A stretch of 64,000 nt of DNA from Thermothielavioides terrestris NRRL 8126. Lineage: Eukaryota; Ascomycota; Sordariomycetes; Sordariales; Chaetomiaceae. Where the stretch lies: NCBI RefSeq assembly GCF_000226115.1, contig NC_016458.1, positions 3,940,001 through 4,004,000 on the forward strand, in the 5' to 3' direction. The position numbers and the translations under genes are program-made. The notes under the pieces were generated by a model, which made no database searches, was not told where the DNA came from, and saw only the letters and a list, made by a program, of their open reading frames with translations. This document shows, piece after piece, positions 1 to 10,077 of this stretch (positions within the stretch are counted from its first letter, which is position 1; every line of letters begins with the position of its first letter).

Positions 1-807
1 GGGATCCAACTGGCAGCGCCGTCTGGAGTCCGGCATGCAGAGTTGGTTAAGCTTAACAAAGGAGAATTTGGACGGAGGAAGAAACGGGCGACGCCGATGG
101 GAAGCCAACACCGGCGTTCGTCGGTTTCGAGTCTGCTCTTTGGGAAATGTCAATCGTCGGTGGTCGCCACATCAGGCTCGATCACGTTGCTTCCCCTGGC
201 CCGGGCCGGTTGCAGATTTCTCGCGGCGACAAGTTGCGATCGCCATACTTGATGGTTGGAGGCCTGCCGCGTTGCTCACGGAGGCACAGAGGTCCAGCGG
301 ACACCCCTGCGCGTCTCGGGAGATCACAGGGGCGCAGACGGCAGAGACGGCAGCGATCTTGCGTCATGCCCAGAGCCCGCCAAGCCTGTCCCTGGCTGCT
401 GGTTAGTTGGAAGTGGGCCTAGAGTACACTACACGTATACGGATTACATAGCTCTACACTAAGCCAAGACCGGCTAGTCGGCAAAGGCTACACTAGTTCC
501 CCAGAAAAAACGTGGGCTCCTGGTTGTTCCGCGCGACTTCCGGAAGACACTCGTTAGCGCGCCCGGTTACGGTAAACAAAGCGACCCTCGCGGAAAAGGG
601 CACTGTCAGTCTTTGGGATACAGAGTTGTTACACCTTTACACTATATGTACATAGCAGTTATCGCCAATCGCAGTGATCTAGTCTCCGGACGCCTTCTAT
701 GTCTGTCCCCACAGGTAGTTAGTTATAGGTATTTTACCTGCAATGTTCAAGGCCGATTTCGCCGAGCCGGAGTCGCAGGGCAGTGCACGCCACCTCCCGA
801 GGCACAA
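1..807. other. Intergenic, 3' side of rhomboid gene
   Basis: No supportable gene. Several short overlapping frames in the first 460 bases are open, but none has fungal protein character, splice logic or a recognisable motif. The stretch from about 610 to 807 probably includes the 3' UTR of the leftward rhomboid gene. Confidence 0.5.
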
Positions 808-2568
808 CTACGCTTTCGCCGCCGATGGTGCCTTTGCTAGGGAGTCTCGGTGTGTGGCGCGAGCGCTCTGCTGCTGGTTGGCCGGCCGTGTCCTCTCCAA
901 CAGATACGCAGCAACGATGCCGGCGACCATGCCCACCAGATGAGACGTAATGTCCACCTTGAAGCGCGCGGCCGTGAAGTAGCCGCTGAGGTTCAGGCCG
1001 GCCGCCAGCGCCAGGAGCGCAAGTCCCTGGATGCCCTCGCTCGGCGGCGGCGGGAGGCCAAAGATCTTGAAGTATTCAAACCGGTGCAGCCAGAAGTACG
1101 CCGCACCCACCCCGTACACCGCCCCGGACGCCCCCAGGGAACACAAGTCGAGCCGGTTCCTCAGCACCGCCCATGTCAGCATCCCAAGCGAGCCGACCGC
1201 GCCAGATGCGAAGTAGGTCGCTAAGAAGGGGCCCCTCCCAATGTCGTCGTGCAGGCGCACGCCGAGGAACCAGAGGATCACCATGTTCTGCAGCAGATGG
1301 AGCAGCGACACGTGCGAGAAGACGGCGCTGAGCATCATCGGTGCCCTGGGCGTGGCCGCGACGATAATAAAGTGCCGGTTGAGAAAACCCCAGATCGGCG
1401 GGATCTTCCAGAGGGCCCAGCCTATCAGGTTGGCCAGCATGAGCGCGCCCACCGTCGCAGCCGCCGGAGGGATGTCGGGGAACAGCCGGTCCGCCCGCTT
1501 CGGCGGCCGGTAAACAACGGCGAATGCCAGGCAGAGCCCGCACACGGCGACGACGAAGGCGGCCGACGGCAGGAGGCGCTGCCACTTCTTCATCTTGGGC
1601 GGCTCCTTGAGATCCGACTGTCCCTTGCGCATGTACTCCTGCATCTTGGGGCTCAGCTGCCGCACCGGCGGCTTGTCCGCAACCTGCAGCGGCCCCGCCA
1701 CGCCGTGGCGCTCTTCCTCTTCCCGCTTCTTCCGCTCTGCCTCCCGCCGCTCGAGCTCCGCCTCCCATTGCGCCTTCTTCTGCGCCCGGATGGCGTCCAG
1801 CGCGCTCGGTCCGTAAACGCTCTCCTTCGCCGCGGGCTTGCTGTCCTTCGCCGCGGGCTTGCTGTCCGTCTCGCGGTAGAGCTTCAGTCTTGTCCCGTAC
1901 CCCGGCCCGCTGCCTGGCTGTTCCGATTGTCCTCCCTCATCCCCGGCGGCACCGTTCTCCAGCGCAGCCAGTTCGTCCTCGGCCCGGAGACCCGCGTTTG
2001 CGATCTCGTCCACGGGGACGCGGCTGCGGAGATATTCGAGGGCGCGCTTTTGGTGTTCGGCGGAAAAGACCATGGTGTTGACCCGCAGGGCCGGGTCGTC
2101 AAGCGTGCCGGCGACGCGGCGCCCGTGGAGGATCCGTAAGAGTTGGTTTGCGGCAGTCGTGCTGATGTGCGGCCCGAATATGGCAACCACCTCGTCCGCA
2201 GACAGGTCACGCTTGGCAAACGGTAAACCTTCTCGGTCTGTATAGGTTGGTGGGAGGTCGACATATTTTGTGATGACTGTCTGGCCGCCGATGAATGTGC
2301 GTATGCCGGGCCACTGCGGAAGACAAGTGGGTCGGAAGTGGCTTAACAGGGGCGACGGTGGTGCTGCTTTTCGGCCCCATCCTGCTCGCCGCTGTTGTGG
2401 GAGCTGTCGCTGTGGTGATGGCCAGGACGAACAGCAGCGACTCGAAAGGCGGGAAGCTGGGATCGGCCTGGCGCACAGTGTCGGTGTCGGTCGCGAGAGG
2501 GCGAGGGGACGGGCAGCCGCCTGGACGCTGCACCGCAACGCACCGACGCCCAGGCTGCACGTGTTCAT
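808..2568 (-). CDS. PCP1: Mitochondrial rhomboid serine protease (Pcp1/Rbd1 type)
   Basis: Single-exon 586-residue protein. The first ~90 residues are rich in Arg, Ser and Ala without acids, as in a mitochondrial presequence. Residues ~110-330 are a fungal N-terminal region with a charged coiled segment (about 255-290, many E/R/K) and a tandem DSKPAAK repeat. The C-terminal half has at least six hydrophobic segments. The rhomboid dyad is visible: Ser in GASG at about residues 479-482 and His in DITSHLVG near 543; the upstream FSHVSLLHLLQN segment supplies the conserved His/Asn of the oxyanion region. Mitochondrial rhomboids of the inner membrane cleave substrates such as Mgm1 and Ccp1 in yeast. 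The start is the ATG at 2568; no intron is needed. The family is certain; orthology to Pcp1 rests on the presequence and architecture, so another organellar rhomboid is possible. Confidence 0.85.
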   Translation of the reverse strand: MNTCSLGVGALRCSVQAAARPLALSRPTPTLCARPIPASRLSSRCCSSWPSPQRQLPQQRRAGWGRKAAPPSPLLSHFRPTCLPQWPGIRTFIGGQTVITKYVDLPPTYTDREGLPFAKRDLSADEVVAIFGPHISTTAANQLLRILHGRRVAGTLDDPALRVNTMVFSAEHQKRALEYLRSRVPVDEIANAGLRAEDELAALENGAAGDEGGQSEQPGSGPGYGTRLKLYRETDSKPAAKDSKPAAKESVYGPSALDAIRAQKKAQWEAELERREAERKKREEEERHGVAGPLQVADKPPVRQLSPKMQEYMRKGQSDLKEPPKMKKWQRLLPSAAFVVAVCGLCLAFAVVYRPPKRADRLFPDIPPAAATVGALMLANLIGWALWKIPPIWGFLNRHFIIVAATPRAPMMLSAVFSHVSLLHLLQNMVILWFLGVRLHDDIGRGPFLATYFASGAVGSLGMLTWAVLRNRLDLCSLGASGAVYGVGAAYFWLHRFEYFKIFGLPPPPSEGIQGLALLALAAGLNLSGYFTAARFKVDITSHLVGMVAGIVAAYLLERTRPANQQQSARATHRDSLAKAPSAAKA

Positions 2569-3131
2569 GGTCGCGAATATGGCGCCCGCAGTTGCGCCGC
2601 CTCGGTTCTAGCCGTCCATGCGCTGGCCGCTGAAGAACCAAAGGGATGAAGACCGGTTGCTGCCATCGCGCGACTGCGAAAGCCGCGAAATTTCTAAGCT
2701 AAATTTCCCGGCATGGCGGACACCCGGCAGGCAAGGGGCTGCAGCGCCATTGGATGGAGAGAAGAACAAGTTCCCACAGCGGGGCGGGGTCCCGCTTGCC
2801 GGGGTCCCCGCCATCTCGAACCTCAACAGCAACAGGCAGCTCCCGAGCTTGCGTTGACAAAAATCGGTCGTGACGGTACTTAATGCGCCGTCCTCGCTTA
2901 TCCGCCGACCATTCGAGGCATCCTCCCCAACTGCGATAAATCTCGTCAACAGCAACTCCAAGCAAATCTGTTCAATTCATACATCGACCACGCCAACCAT
3001 CCCGCTATCCGAACCTCACCCTGCGGCGACTCACAACCGTCCCAAGACCGCCGTGACCGCCACCATATATCAGGAACCAAAGCATCCCAAGGATATCCCG
3101 AGCGAAACAAGGGGAGGTGAAAAGAAAAAAA
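2569..3131. promoter_or_regulatory. Divergent promoter region, PCP1 / TMA17-like
   Basis: 563 bp between two divergent start codons. No convincing TATA box. The last ~40 bases before the rightward ATG are A-rich, as is common in fungal leaders. Confidence 0.5.
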
Positions 3132-4004
3132 ATGTCAGCCGACTCCGTCCCCATAACCCCGGCCCGCTTCGCCGCCGCGCTCAAAGACCTGCCGCTCTCG
3201 TCCCTCCACCTCAAACTGCTCGAGCTGCGCAACAGCATCGCCCATCTGGACTACTCCAACGAGCAGCTGCGACCCTACGCCGAGGGGACCGCGACCGCCT
3301 TCTCCTCAGCAGAAGCAGCAGCAGCAGCAGCAGCAACAACAACTACTACAACAACGACAACAGAACCAAGTGCCCAACAACAACAACAACAACCACAGCA
3401 ACAACGACAACAAGCCCAACAGCTCACACCAGACCCGGACTGCGCCGAGGCGATCCGCGAGAACGAGGAGGTGATCGCGCGCATGCAGGAGCGCATCCGG
3501 CTGGTGCGGGCCGAGGTGGAGAGCCGCGGGCTGAGCTGGGCCGAGTTCCAGGGGGCGGGCGCGGGGGCGGTGCGGGACGACGGCGATGCCGACGTGAGCG
3601 CCGAGGTGGCGGCCGAGGCGGCGGAGGAGGAGGAGGAGGAGGAGGAGGGAGAGGAGCCGGTGGTCAATGGCGATGGGGGGGTGGTGAATGGGGTTCAGGT
3701 GAATGGCGCGTCGGCTACGGCGGAGGGTGGAGGAGGAAGAGGAGGAGAAGGTAATGGTGGTGGTGGTGCGGGGGGCCGCGAGGGACAGCGGCACGCGGCG
3801 TGGACGGACGGGACGTTCCAGACGGGTGTGATCCGGGACGGGGGGCTGCACTTCGATGCTGTGGCTGGGTCGAGGCCCGGGCGGGGTCCCGGGGGGTCGC
3901 TTACGGATGAGGAGCTGAGGCGGAGGATGGAGGAGCAGCTGCGGGGTTTGGGAGGGGACGAGGAGGAGGGGGAGGATGATGCCGACGGCGGGTTGCACTT
4001 GTAG
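3132..4004 (+). CDS. TMA17: Tma17/Adc17-like proteasome-assembly chaperone
   Basis: 290-residue intronless protein. Two segments resemble yeast Tma17 (Adc17), a stress-induced chaperone that binds Rpt6 during assembly of the 19S ATPase ring. The first is an N-terminal helix (LRNSIAHLDYSNEQL, about residues 31-45). The second, about 105-145, reads EAIRENEEVIARMQERI and is followed by a Val/Glu-rich helix. Between them lies a low-complexity insertion of Ala, Thr and Gln runs encoded by CAG/CAA/ACA-type repeats (about 3305-3420). The C-terminal half is acidic and Gly-rich and ends in a second conserved-looking block (TDGTFQTGVIRDGGLHFDA). The ATG at 3132 is preferred to the in-frame non-ATG start at 3117. 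Yeast Tma17 is about 150 residues, so this one is roughly doubled by low-complexity sequence. The assignment rests on motif resemblance recalled by eye, not on an alignment. Confidence 0.6.
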   Translation: MSADSVPITPARFAAALKDLPLSSLHLKLLELRNSIAHLDYSNEQLRPYAEGTATAFSSAEAAAAAAATTTTTTTTTEPSAQQQQQQPQQQRQQAQQLTPDPDCAEAIRENEEVIARMQERIRLVRAEVESRGLSWAEFQGAGAGAVRDDGDADVSAEVAAEAAEEEEEEEEGEEPVVNGDGGVVNGVQVNGASATAEGGGGRGGEGNGGGGAGGREGQRHAAWTDGTFQTGVIRDGGLHFDAVAGSRPGRGPGGSLTDEELRRRMEEQLRGLGGDEEEGEDDADGGLHL

Positions 4005-4489
4005 CAGCAGGGCAGCCGCGGGGGCCTCCAGAGGCATGATAGCGTTGGCTTACGGTACGGAAGGGAGTTCAGTTTTCAACACCCGGTTACGGTCCATCAC
4101 GGTAAGGAAGTCTTCTGTTTCGTTGTTGATACTGATGGAGCCCCGTGTGGTGGAACACACAGCAGGCATCTCAGGTTGTATGACAATTCGGGCCCGAGTG
4201 CTAAGCCGATTGGGAAAACAAAGAAGCAGGTTGAGAAGGACAGAGGGAATGATCATGCTGTCTGAAATGACACAAGGCGCCCTCCCATTTTTGCGGATAC
4301 AGCCGCTCCGAACGCCGCGCCCAACCACCCGACTCCCAAGCCTAAGCCCAAGCCCCTTTCAATGCGAGTTGCTTTGCCGTATCAACATGCTGCGCCGGGT
4401 CCCATGCTGCGAGGAAAAAGAAAGTGAAACACAATGAACCGAGAGGACAGATAGGAAAACGTGTGAGAACGGAGACTGGTTCCGGAAAA
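4005..4489. other. Convergent 3' intergenic region
   Basis: 485 bp between the stop codons of two convergent genes. It should contain both 3' UTRs. No gene or strong repeat seen. Confidence 0.5.
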
Positions 4490-5866
4490 CTAAGAATGCA
4501 CCGTCACGTCGGGGCCGACAGGTATGGCTGGCTGAGCCAGCTTGTCGAGGTCGGGTGTGGAGCTCGTGTTAGTGATATCGCGCAGCGGGTGTGCGGTGTC
4601 GCTGCTGTCCACGCTGGACGATGCTCTGTCGTCGTGCCCCGAGCTAAGAATAGTGGGCAACCTCGGCTTCTGAGCGGCATGGGTCGATAACGAGGCGTTG
4701 CTCAGCGTGTTGGGGCTCTTGGACAAGTATATCCCCTCGTCTTCGTCTTCCGACTCCTCCACCCCGGGCGGCCGGTGGTTCACCCGTCTTTTTCTGCTGC
4801 TCATCTCATCGGTTTCCTCCTCGGACTCGGTAGCAGAGCTGCTTGTTGCCGTCGTGCGCCGGCTCCTGGTCCTCGCCGCCGTCGAGACTCGCGACCTCGA
4901 CTTCTGCAGCGACGGCGTCGATCGCCGCGCGTCATCCAAGGGCGTCTCACCCCTTCGTATCCTAGCCTCGACGGCCTTCTCGCCCACCAACCTCCCCAGC
5001 GATCCTCCGTCCCGGGTGGAGACGGTTCTCCTAGACGCCGCGCTCATGGTGCTCGCGCTCCTCGAGACGGGCACCTTGCCCTCCATGACCTTCGCCGGCG
5101 GTGGCGGCTGGAGCATCCAGCGGAGGGCATCCTTGTGCGCGGGCCTGCTGCTGACGACCGGCGGGTGGTAGTCGTTGACGGGCGGGTTCCTGGGTGTGAA
5201 GTAAAAGTTGTACCGGTCCTCGTCCGTGATCTGCTTTTCCAGCCCCAGCTTCGACTCCATGTAGCGACCGGCCGTCGTGCCGGCGTGCTTGATGGCGTCC
5301 ATCAGCTTGTGGCGGCCCGACCACGCCGACTCGTGGCCCCACAACTCCTCGTCCTCGCGTTGGTACCGTTTCAGGTTCCAGTCGGCATTGGTGGATATGG
5401 ATGCTGTCTTGCTGAGCGCTGGACTCGTCGGTTCCTCCTCGGGAACCACGGTCGGGGCGCTCGCCAGGCCCTGGGCATTGGCTGGGCTGGTGGACGGTCT
5501 CGGGCTGGCGATCGATCCCAGCTCGGACATGCTGACCACCACGCTGCTCCCGGTTCCGATGCTCGGGCGGCCGTCGCGGCTCGCCGCGGTCAGACGCCGC
5601 TGGCTGAGGCTCTTGGCGATCCCTTCACTCCCTCTCCTCTTCTTGGGCAGACTCGGCCCCATTCGGATCTCCTCGTCCCAGTAAGGGTTGGTGTGGAACG
5701 GATCCGGATGTCGGTATAGGTGGGGCTGCTCCATGACGATGCGCTCCTTCCTCTGCCTCTCCCTCTTGGCATGCTGCCGCGTTTTGTGCTGGTGATGGAA
5801 TTCGTGGCATGGTGTGCAGGCGAGGAAGTAGAAGATGGCGGACTGGACGGCGACAAGGAACGACAT
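4490..5866 (-). CDS. Conserved fungal protein with N-terminal hydrophobic segment, function unknown
   Basis: 458 residues, no intron needed, ATG at 5866. The first 18 residues (MSFLVAVQSAIFYFLACT) form a hydrophobic segment that could be a signal peptide or anchor. It is followed by a His/Lys/Arg-rich stretch and a conserved-looking block, about 45-75, with HPDPFHTNPYWDEEI. A second ordered region, about 155-245, is rich in aromatic residues (WNLKRYQREDEELWG, then DEDRYNFYFTPRNPPVNDYHP). The remaining C-terminal half is Ser/Thr/Arg-rich and probably disordered. Similar proteins in related fungi are annotated only as signal-peptide-containing proteins. I recognise no enzymatic motif. If the N-terminal segment is an anchor, the basic region right after it would favour a cytosolic body. 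Confidence 0.7.
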   Translation of the reverse strand: MSFLVAVQSAIFYFLACTPCHEFHHQHKTRQHAKRERQRKERIVMEQPHLYRHPDPFHTNPYWDEEIRMGPSLPKKRRGSEGIAKSLSQRRLTAASRDGRPSIGTGSSVVVSMSELGSIASPRPSTSPANAQGLASAPTVVPEEEPTSPALSKTASISTNADWNLKRYQREDEELWGHESAWSGRHKLMDAIKHAGTTAGRYMESKLGLEKQITDEDRYNFYFTPRNPPVNDYHPPVVSSRPAHKDALRWMLQPPPPAKVMEGKVPVSRSASTMSAASRRTVSTRDGGSLGRLVGEKAVEARIRRGETPLDDARRSTPSLQKSRSRVSTAARTRSRRTTATSSSATESEEETDEMSSRKRRVNHRPPGVEESEDEDEGIYLSKSPNTLSNASLSTHAAQKPRLPTILSSGHDDRASSSVDSSDTAHPLRDITNTSSTPDLDKLAQPAIPVGPDVTVHS

Positions 5867-8763
5867 GTCCGGCTCTCGTCGCCGCCTTTCTCGGCTGCGC
5901 GGTTCGCTTCTCTCCGAGGCCGTTGATCTACCGCAAGGACATTTGGGAAACTGCGTCCGGAAGGTAATTGAGTGTGGGCGGCTGCCAAGGACGGGTCCAA
6001 CGAGGGTAGTGTATGCTGCTGGTCAAGTCTGCGCCACCACAGCAACGTTCACAGCCAGGGCGCCACACGGTGGGCTATTCGGCAGCAAAAGATCGGCGGG
6101 TTGAATACTCAGATGTCGATGGTGGCGGGCAGCCACAGTCAAGGTAAAAATAGACAGAAGCGCCGACTGGATTCCTGCGTCGGGGCGGGGGCGTCGAGAG
6201 CGAGGGCGTGCAAGCCGTGTGCGGAGTGCGGAACTAGGACGTCAACACAGACACGTCTTACGGTAGTCCGGAACGCAGATGTCTCTACCCCTCAGTAGCG
6301 CGCATATGCAAAGCAGTTCACAGGCGTAATGGGTAGGATACTCGAGGACTCGGGAAGCCGGAACCAAGGTGTGCGAGTGCGAGACAACGGAGCAACCGGG
6401 CGTAAGTACCCAGCATCCGCTTCGCTGGGAAACCGGGCCGTTTGAGAACTGTGGAATGCAAGCCGAACGCGGAAATTCGATATGAGAGGAGGCGATATGG
6501 TGTACTTCGTTAGTAGGAATGGAGAGGAAAGTGAAATGGAACGAAGGACAACAGAGCGTCAGCACAAACTGCGCAAAAGTGGCCGAGAATTGATCAAACA
6601 CAGCGAAAGGCGTTGGCGTCCAAGGAAAACCCGCACGAGGGGGGTGGGCTGGGAGGTTGATACGGATTGACAGTACACAAAGCGACGCCTCATTTCAAGT
6701 TCCTTACACTAGTCCAAGGGGGAAGCACAACATCGCCCACCAGCAGGCGCAGCGCCGTGGAGTCGGCAGGGACGAACAGCTTGGCAGGGAGAGGGAGGGC
6801 GCAGGGGTCCGTCCATCCACCCGCCAGCCCCTCGTCTGAATTTCCCCGTCCGACCACACAGGCCCCACGCTTGACGATCCAGCCGCAACTCGGACTGACG
6901 TTCGTTACCCACCCCGTGCAAAGAGCGGAGTACACAGTAAGCGCTGTGTGTGCTTCTTCCCTATCCAGTTCATGCGTAAGCGCAGGCGCCTGGTTTGACA
7001 ATTGTCGGTTTTCGCAACCCAGGAACAGCGCTCCAAAGCGCTGCGGGACGGGACTGCCCGTCTGGGAAAGGATAAGCGTCCAAACTCGATTGCAGGGCCC
7101 AGTGTCCCGGTTGCATCGGCCGGTCCTGCAGCAAGCGCGGGGAACCGGGAACCCCTTTATTGAGGTGAGGTGGGAGGGCGGTTTAAGCGACAGCGTGGTC
7201 GTTATGATGTCGGTTAGGTACGGTACAATACGGAACCCGCGCTGTCTCTTCCGTATGAACTGTTAATCCGCACGTACACTACACTAGTGTATTCCGTAGA
7301 TTGGTTCAACCTTCCAGAAGTTCCTGCATCCCAACAGTGCTCCCCCACGTCGGTGGCGTTGAGGCGCTAAGATTACCTAGCGCTTGATCGAAACGCCCGT
7401 TTCGAGACACGTGGGCCGGCTGTTGGTTCGATGATTATCACAAACTCAACACAACGCAAGCTGAGGGGGGTGCGCGTGTTCAGTTAGTGCAAATACCTTG
7501 GTTGAGTCCAAGCACAAATCGGCGGCGCTGGTTTGAGAACATGCCGGATCCAGGCGCAGCGGCACGTTGAAACGAGATGCATTGGCCGATCAGAGCAACC
7601 CGACCATCGATCGCCGCTTCAGATTCGAAACCAACGCCAGCACTTTGCTTACAGAGTACGGAATACGCAGTAACTATCCGCTGGCTGAGTCAGCTGAGAC
7701 ACGGCAGGGAACACTTAGACAGCGAAAGGAAAGGGTGCAGATATCACAATGCCTTTGCGTACTCCGGAGACCAGGCTGAAGGGCGTGTTGGTATTCTCTC
7801 GCCTGCGTGCACTAGTGTAGAACCCCTTCCCCCTGTCGCCACGTTGTTGCTGCGCCTTGCGCATCCGTCCTGTGGTCTCGGCAGCCGCCACCTGGATTCG
7901 AAAGCGCCAATCTGGCGGCGAGTTGACAAGGCGGCAGCAGAGATGCATATTTAACGAACGTAATGCTGCTGGCTGTGCTTGGCTGTGTCGCTCACGCCAC
8001 TGCCACTGCACACGAAGAGAGACGCCAACAAGACACGAATGAAAAGAAGGAGAACGTTCAAGTCCTTGACCAACCGCTCGATTCTGCTCAGAAGTCTCGG
8101 CTATCTGTAATCCTGGGGGAGGTAAAGCCCGCAATGACCAGCTCTCCCCCTCAAAAGCCAACGCGATCATGCCTTCTAAGACAAGTGGTCACGGAAACCC
8201 CATCTGTCCTCCTTGCCGTCGCTGGTCTCTGGACCCCTTCCTTCCGCTGCTTGACGGCCGACAAAGCGTCTCCGTTCTCTCTCTGGTGTCGTCCTATCCA
8301 CGGCATTCCCATCGCCTGCCCACGGACAACCTCTCTCCGTTCCATACGAAGCACCTGGTGTTCTTTTCTAGGGCCGAATGAAACCCCAACAATGTCACCA
8401 CCATATGGCGACGGCAGAAAAAAAAAATGAAGGTCCAAAAAAGCATACACAGTTTTTGAAGAGCTGACAGGAAGTAAAATGAAATAGAATCGAAAGCTCA
8501 AAAAGCCGACGTCCCGAGGTACTTTTCCCGGCTTGTGATATACATACACGAACTCCTTGCCTTGCCCTCCGAAAGAAAATGTCTCCGTTATAGTACGTGG
8601 CTGAAAGGGGCGAAGCGTGCGCCCGACAAGGACCAAACCCAGCCAGCCGTAGGTGGTGTCCAATCGAGGAATAAGAGGTGCAAGGTAGCATGATGGGAGT
8701 GGGCAGGGGAGGGAGGCAGCGGGCTTCTGCAACGGCAATCACCTGCGCGGGGGGCGCAGCAGG
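5867..8763. other. Gene-poor region
   Basis: 2.9 kb without a supportable gene. The left ~500 bp should hold the promoter of the leftward gene starting at 5866. The right ~600 bp is probably 3' UTR of the gene ending at 8764; a 195-codon frame there (8151-8738, minus) looks like translated UTR. A perfect small inverted repeat, TCGAAAC-GCCC-GTTTCGA, lies at 7388-7405. Variants of the TACGGAGTA-type word occur near 6929, 7289, 7655 and 7757. Confidence 0.5.
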
Positions 8764-10077
8764 TTAGACCTCCCACTCATTCTCCTCGGTCTCGTTGTCG
8801 TTCGTGCTCAGAGCCGCAAAGGAGGACTGCTGCGAGAACGGCTTGGCGGTCTTGCCGGTGGTCTTGTTAGCAGCAGGGCCAGCGGGGGCCGCAGCGCCGC
8901 TACCGTTGCTTGCCGCGCGGGGCTTCGTGGTAGGTTGTGGCTGCACGACGGTGGGCTCCGAGTCGATGGGGCTCTCAGCCGCAGCCTCCCTCTTCTTCTT
9001 GCTCGGCTTCTTGGTCGTCACCGTGTTCCATGCCTCCTCATCCCGGAGCATCTCCATTTGCTCCTCCTCCGAGGGCAGGGTGGCAATCCAGCTGTCGGCG
9101 GGGTTGCTCTGCACGGGGGTGGCGCTCTTGGGCACCGACACGTCCGTGTAGCTGCTGGTGTCAAACGTATCCAGAGGCTGCACGGGGAGGAAGCCGCCAG
9201 TTGTGGCGTTGCTGCTGGAGCTGCCATTGACACCGTCCCACGCAGACTGCTGCTTCTGGGCCGCCATGAAGGCGGAGCCGTCCTTGGCGGGCCGGCCCTC
9301 TGCGATGCGGGCCTGTCTCCTCTGCGCCTCCATATCAATCTTCCTCTGCTTCTCCGTTTCCTCGCGGAGGGCCTTGGCAGCCTCGGCCTTCTGGCGGTTC
9401 TGACGCTGCTTCTTGGTCTCGACCTTCTCGGGCGCCTTGGCCTTCTTTTCCTTCTTGGGCTTGACCTTGTCGGTGTCTGTCAGGCGGAGAACCGAAGGCC
9501 CGGCAGCCTTGGGCTCGAGCATGTCGCTGACGTCACCAGCGTTGACGGCCTTGAATTCGGGGGAGGCGACCGAAGACTCGTCGTCGTCGGCGTCAACACC
9601 GGCAGTCGAGGAGGGGGCGGAGACCTTGCTATCGTTGGGCGTTTCCTCGATGACCTGAGCGCGCGACTGCTTCACCGATTTCTGTCGCTTCTCGTCGCTC
9701 TTCTTGAGCGCGTTAAGGTTGGTGCCCTGCTTCACGCTGGCCAACTGCCGGGCGAACTCCCGGTTGTCGACGCCGTCATCGGAGCTATAGTTGACGGGCT
9801 GGCTGGGGGCCGCTGGCTTGGCCGTCCGTGCCTTCAGCTGGGCTGTCTTGCTTGCCTCGTCTGCATCCTTGCTGTAGGCCTCTCCCCTCTGGCGCTTCGC
9901 CTTGTCTTTGGGATCCTTGCGGTTCTGATTGTTCTGCTTGTCCTCGAGACGCTGCCGCTGCGAGGCGCCTCGTACGGCGTCACGGGCCTTTTGCTTCCCG
10001 GGCAGGCCAAAACCGACAATATAAATGCACCCGATAACGACGGTCCACCCGACCAAAGTAGAAACCGAGGCACCCAT
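8764..10077 (-). CDS. N-terminally membrane-anchored, Lys/Glu-rich coiled-coil protein, function unknown
   Basis: 437 residues from the ATG at 10077; the frame also opens at a GTG at 10098, which I do not use. Residues ~7-25 (TLVGWTVVIGCIYIVGFG) form a single transmembrane anchor. A short basic segment follows, then a hydrophilic body. About residues 215-290 form a helical Lys/Gln/Arg/Glu-rich region (KKQRQNRQKAEAAKALREE) resembling ribosome-binding or kinectin-like segments. Near the C-terminus are a small acidic motif (EEEQMEMLRDEEAWNTV) and a final NETEENEWEV tail. The arrangement suggests an ER or outer-mitochondrial membrane protein with a cytosolic, possibly RNA- or ribosome-contacting, body; that role is inference. 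I do not recognise a named family. Confidence 0.7.
   Translation of the reverse strand: MGASVSTLVGWTVVIGCIYIVGFGLPGKQKARDAVRGASQRQRLEDKQNNQNRKDPKDKAKRQRGEAYSKDADEASKTAQLKARTAKPAAPSQPVNYSSDDGVDNREFARQLASVKQGTNLNALKKSDEKRQKSVKQSRAQVIEETPNDSKVSAPSSTAGVDADDDESSVASPEFKAVNAGDVSDMLEPKAAGPSVLRLTDTDKVKPKKEKKAKAPEKVETKKQRQNRQKAEAAKALREETEKQRKIDMEAQRRQARIAEGRPAKDGSAFMAAQKQQSAWDGVNGSSSSNATTGGFLPVQPLDTFDTSSYTDVSVPKSATPVQSNPADSWIATLPSEEEQMEMLRDEEAWNTVTTKKPSKKKREAAAESPIDSEPTVVQPQPTTKPRAASNGSGAAAPAGPAANKTTGKTAKPFSQQSSFAALSTNDNETEENEWEV

Noticed and set aside
8151..8738. 195-codon frame on the minus strand after the coiled-coil gene
   Set aside because: Directly downstream of a stop codon on the same strand, with aromatic- and Cys-scattered composition and no motif; it reads like translated 3' UTR.
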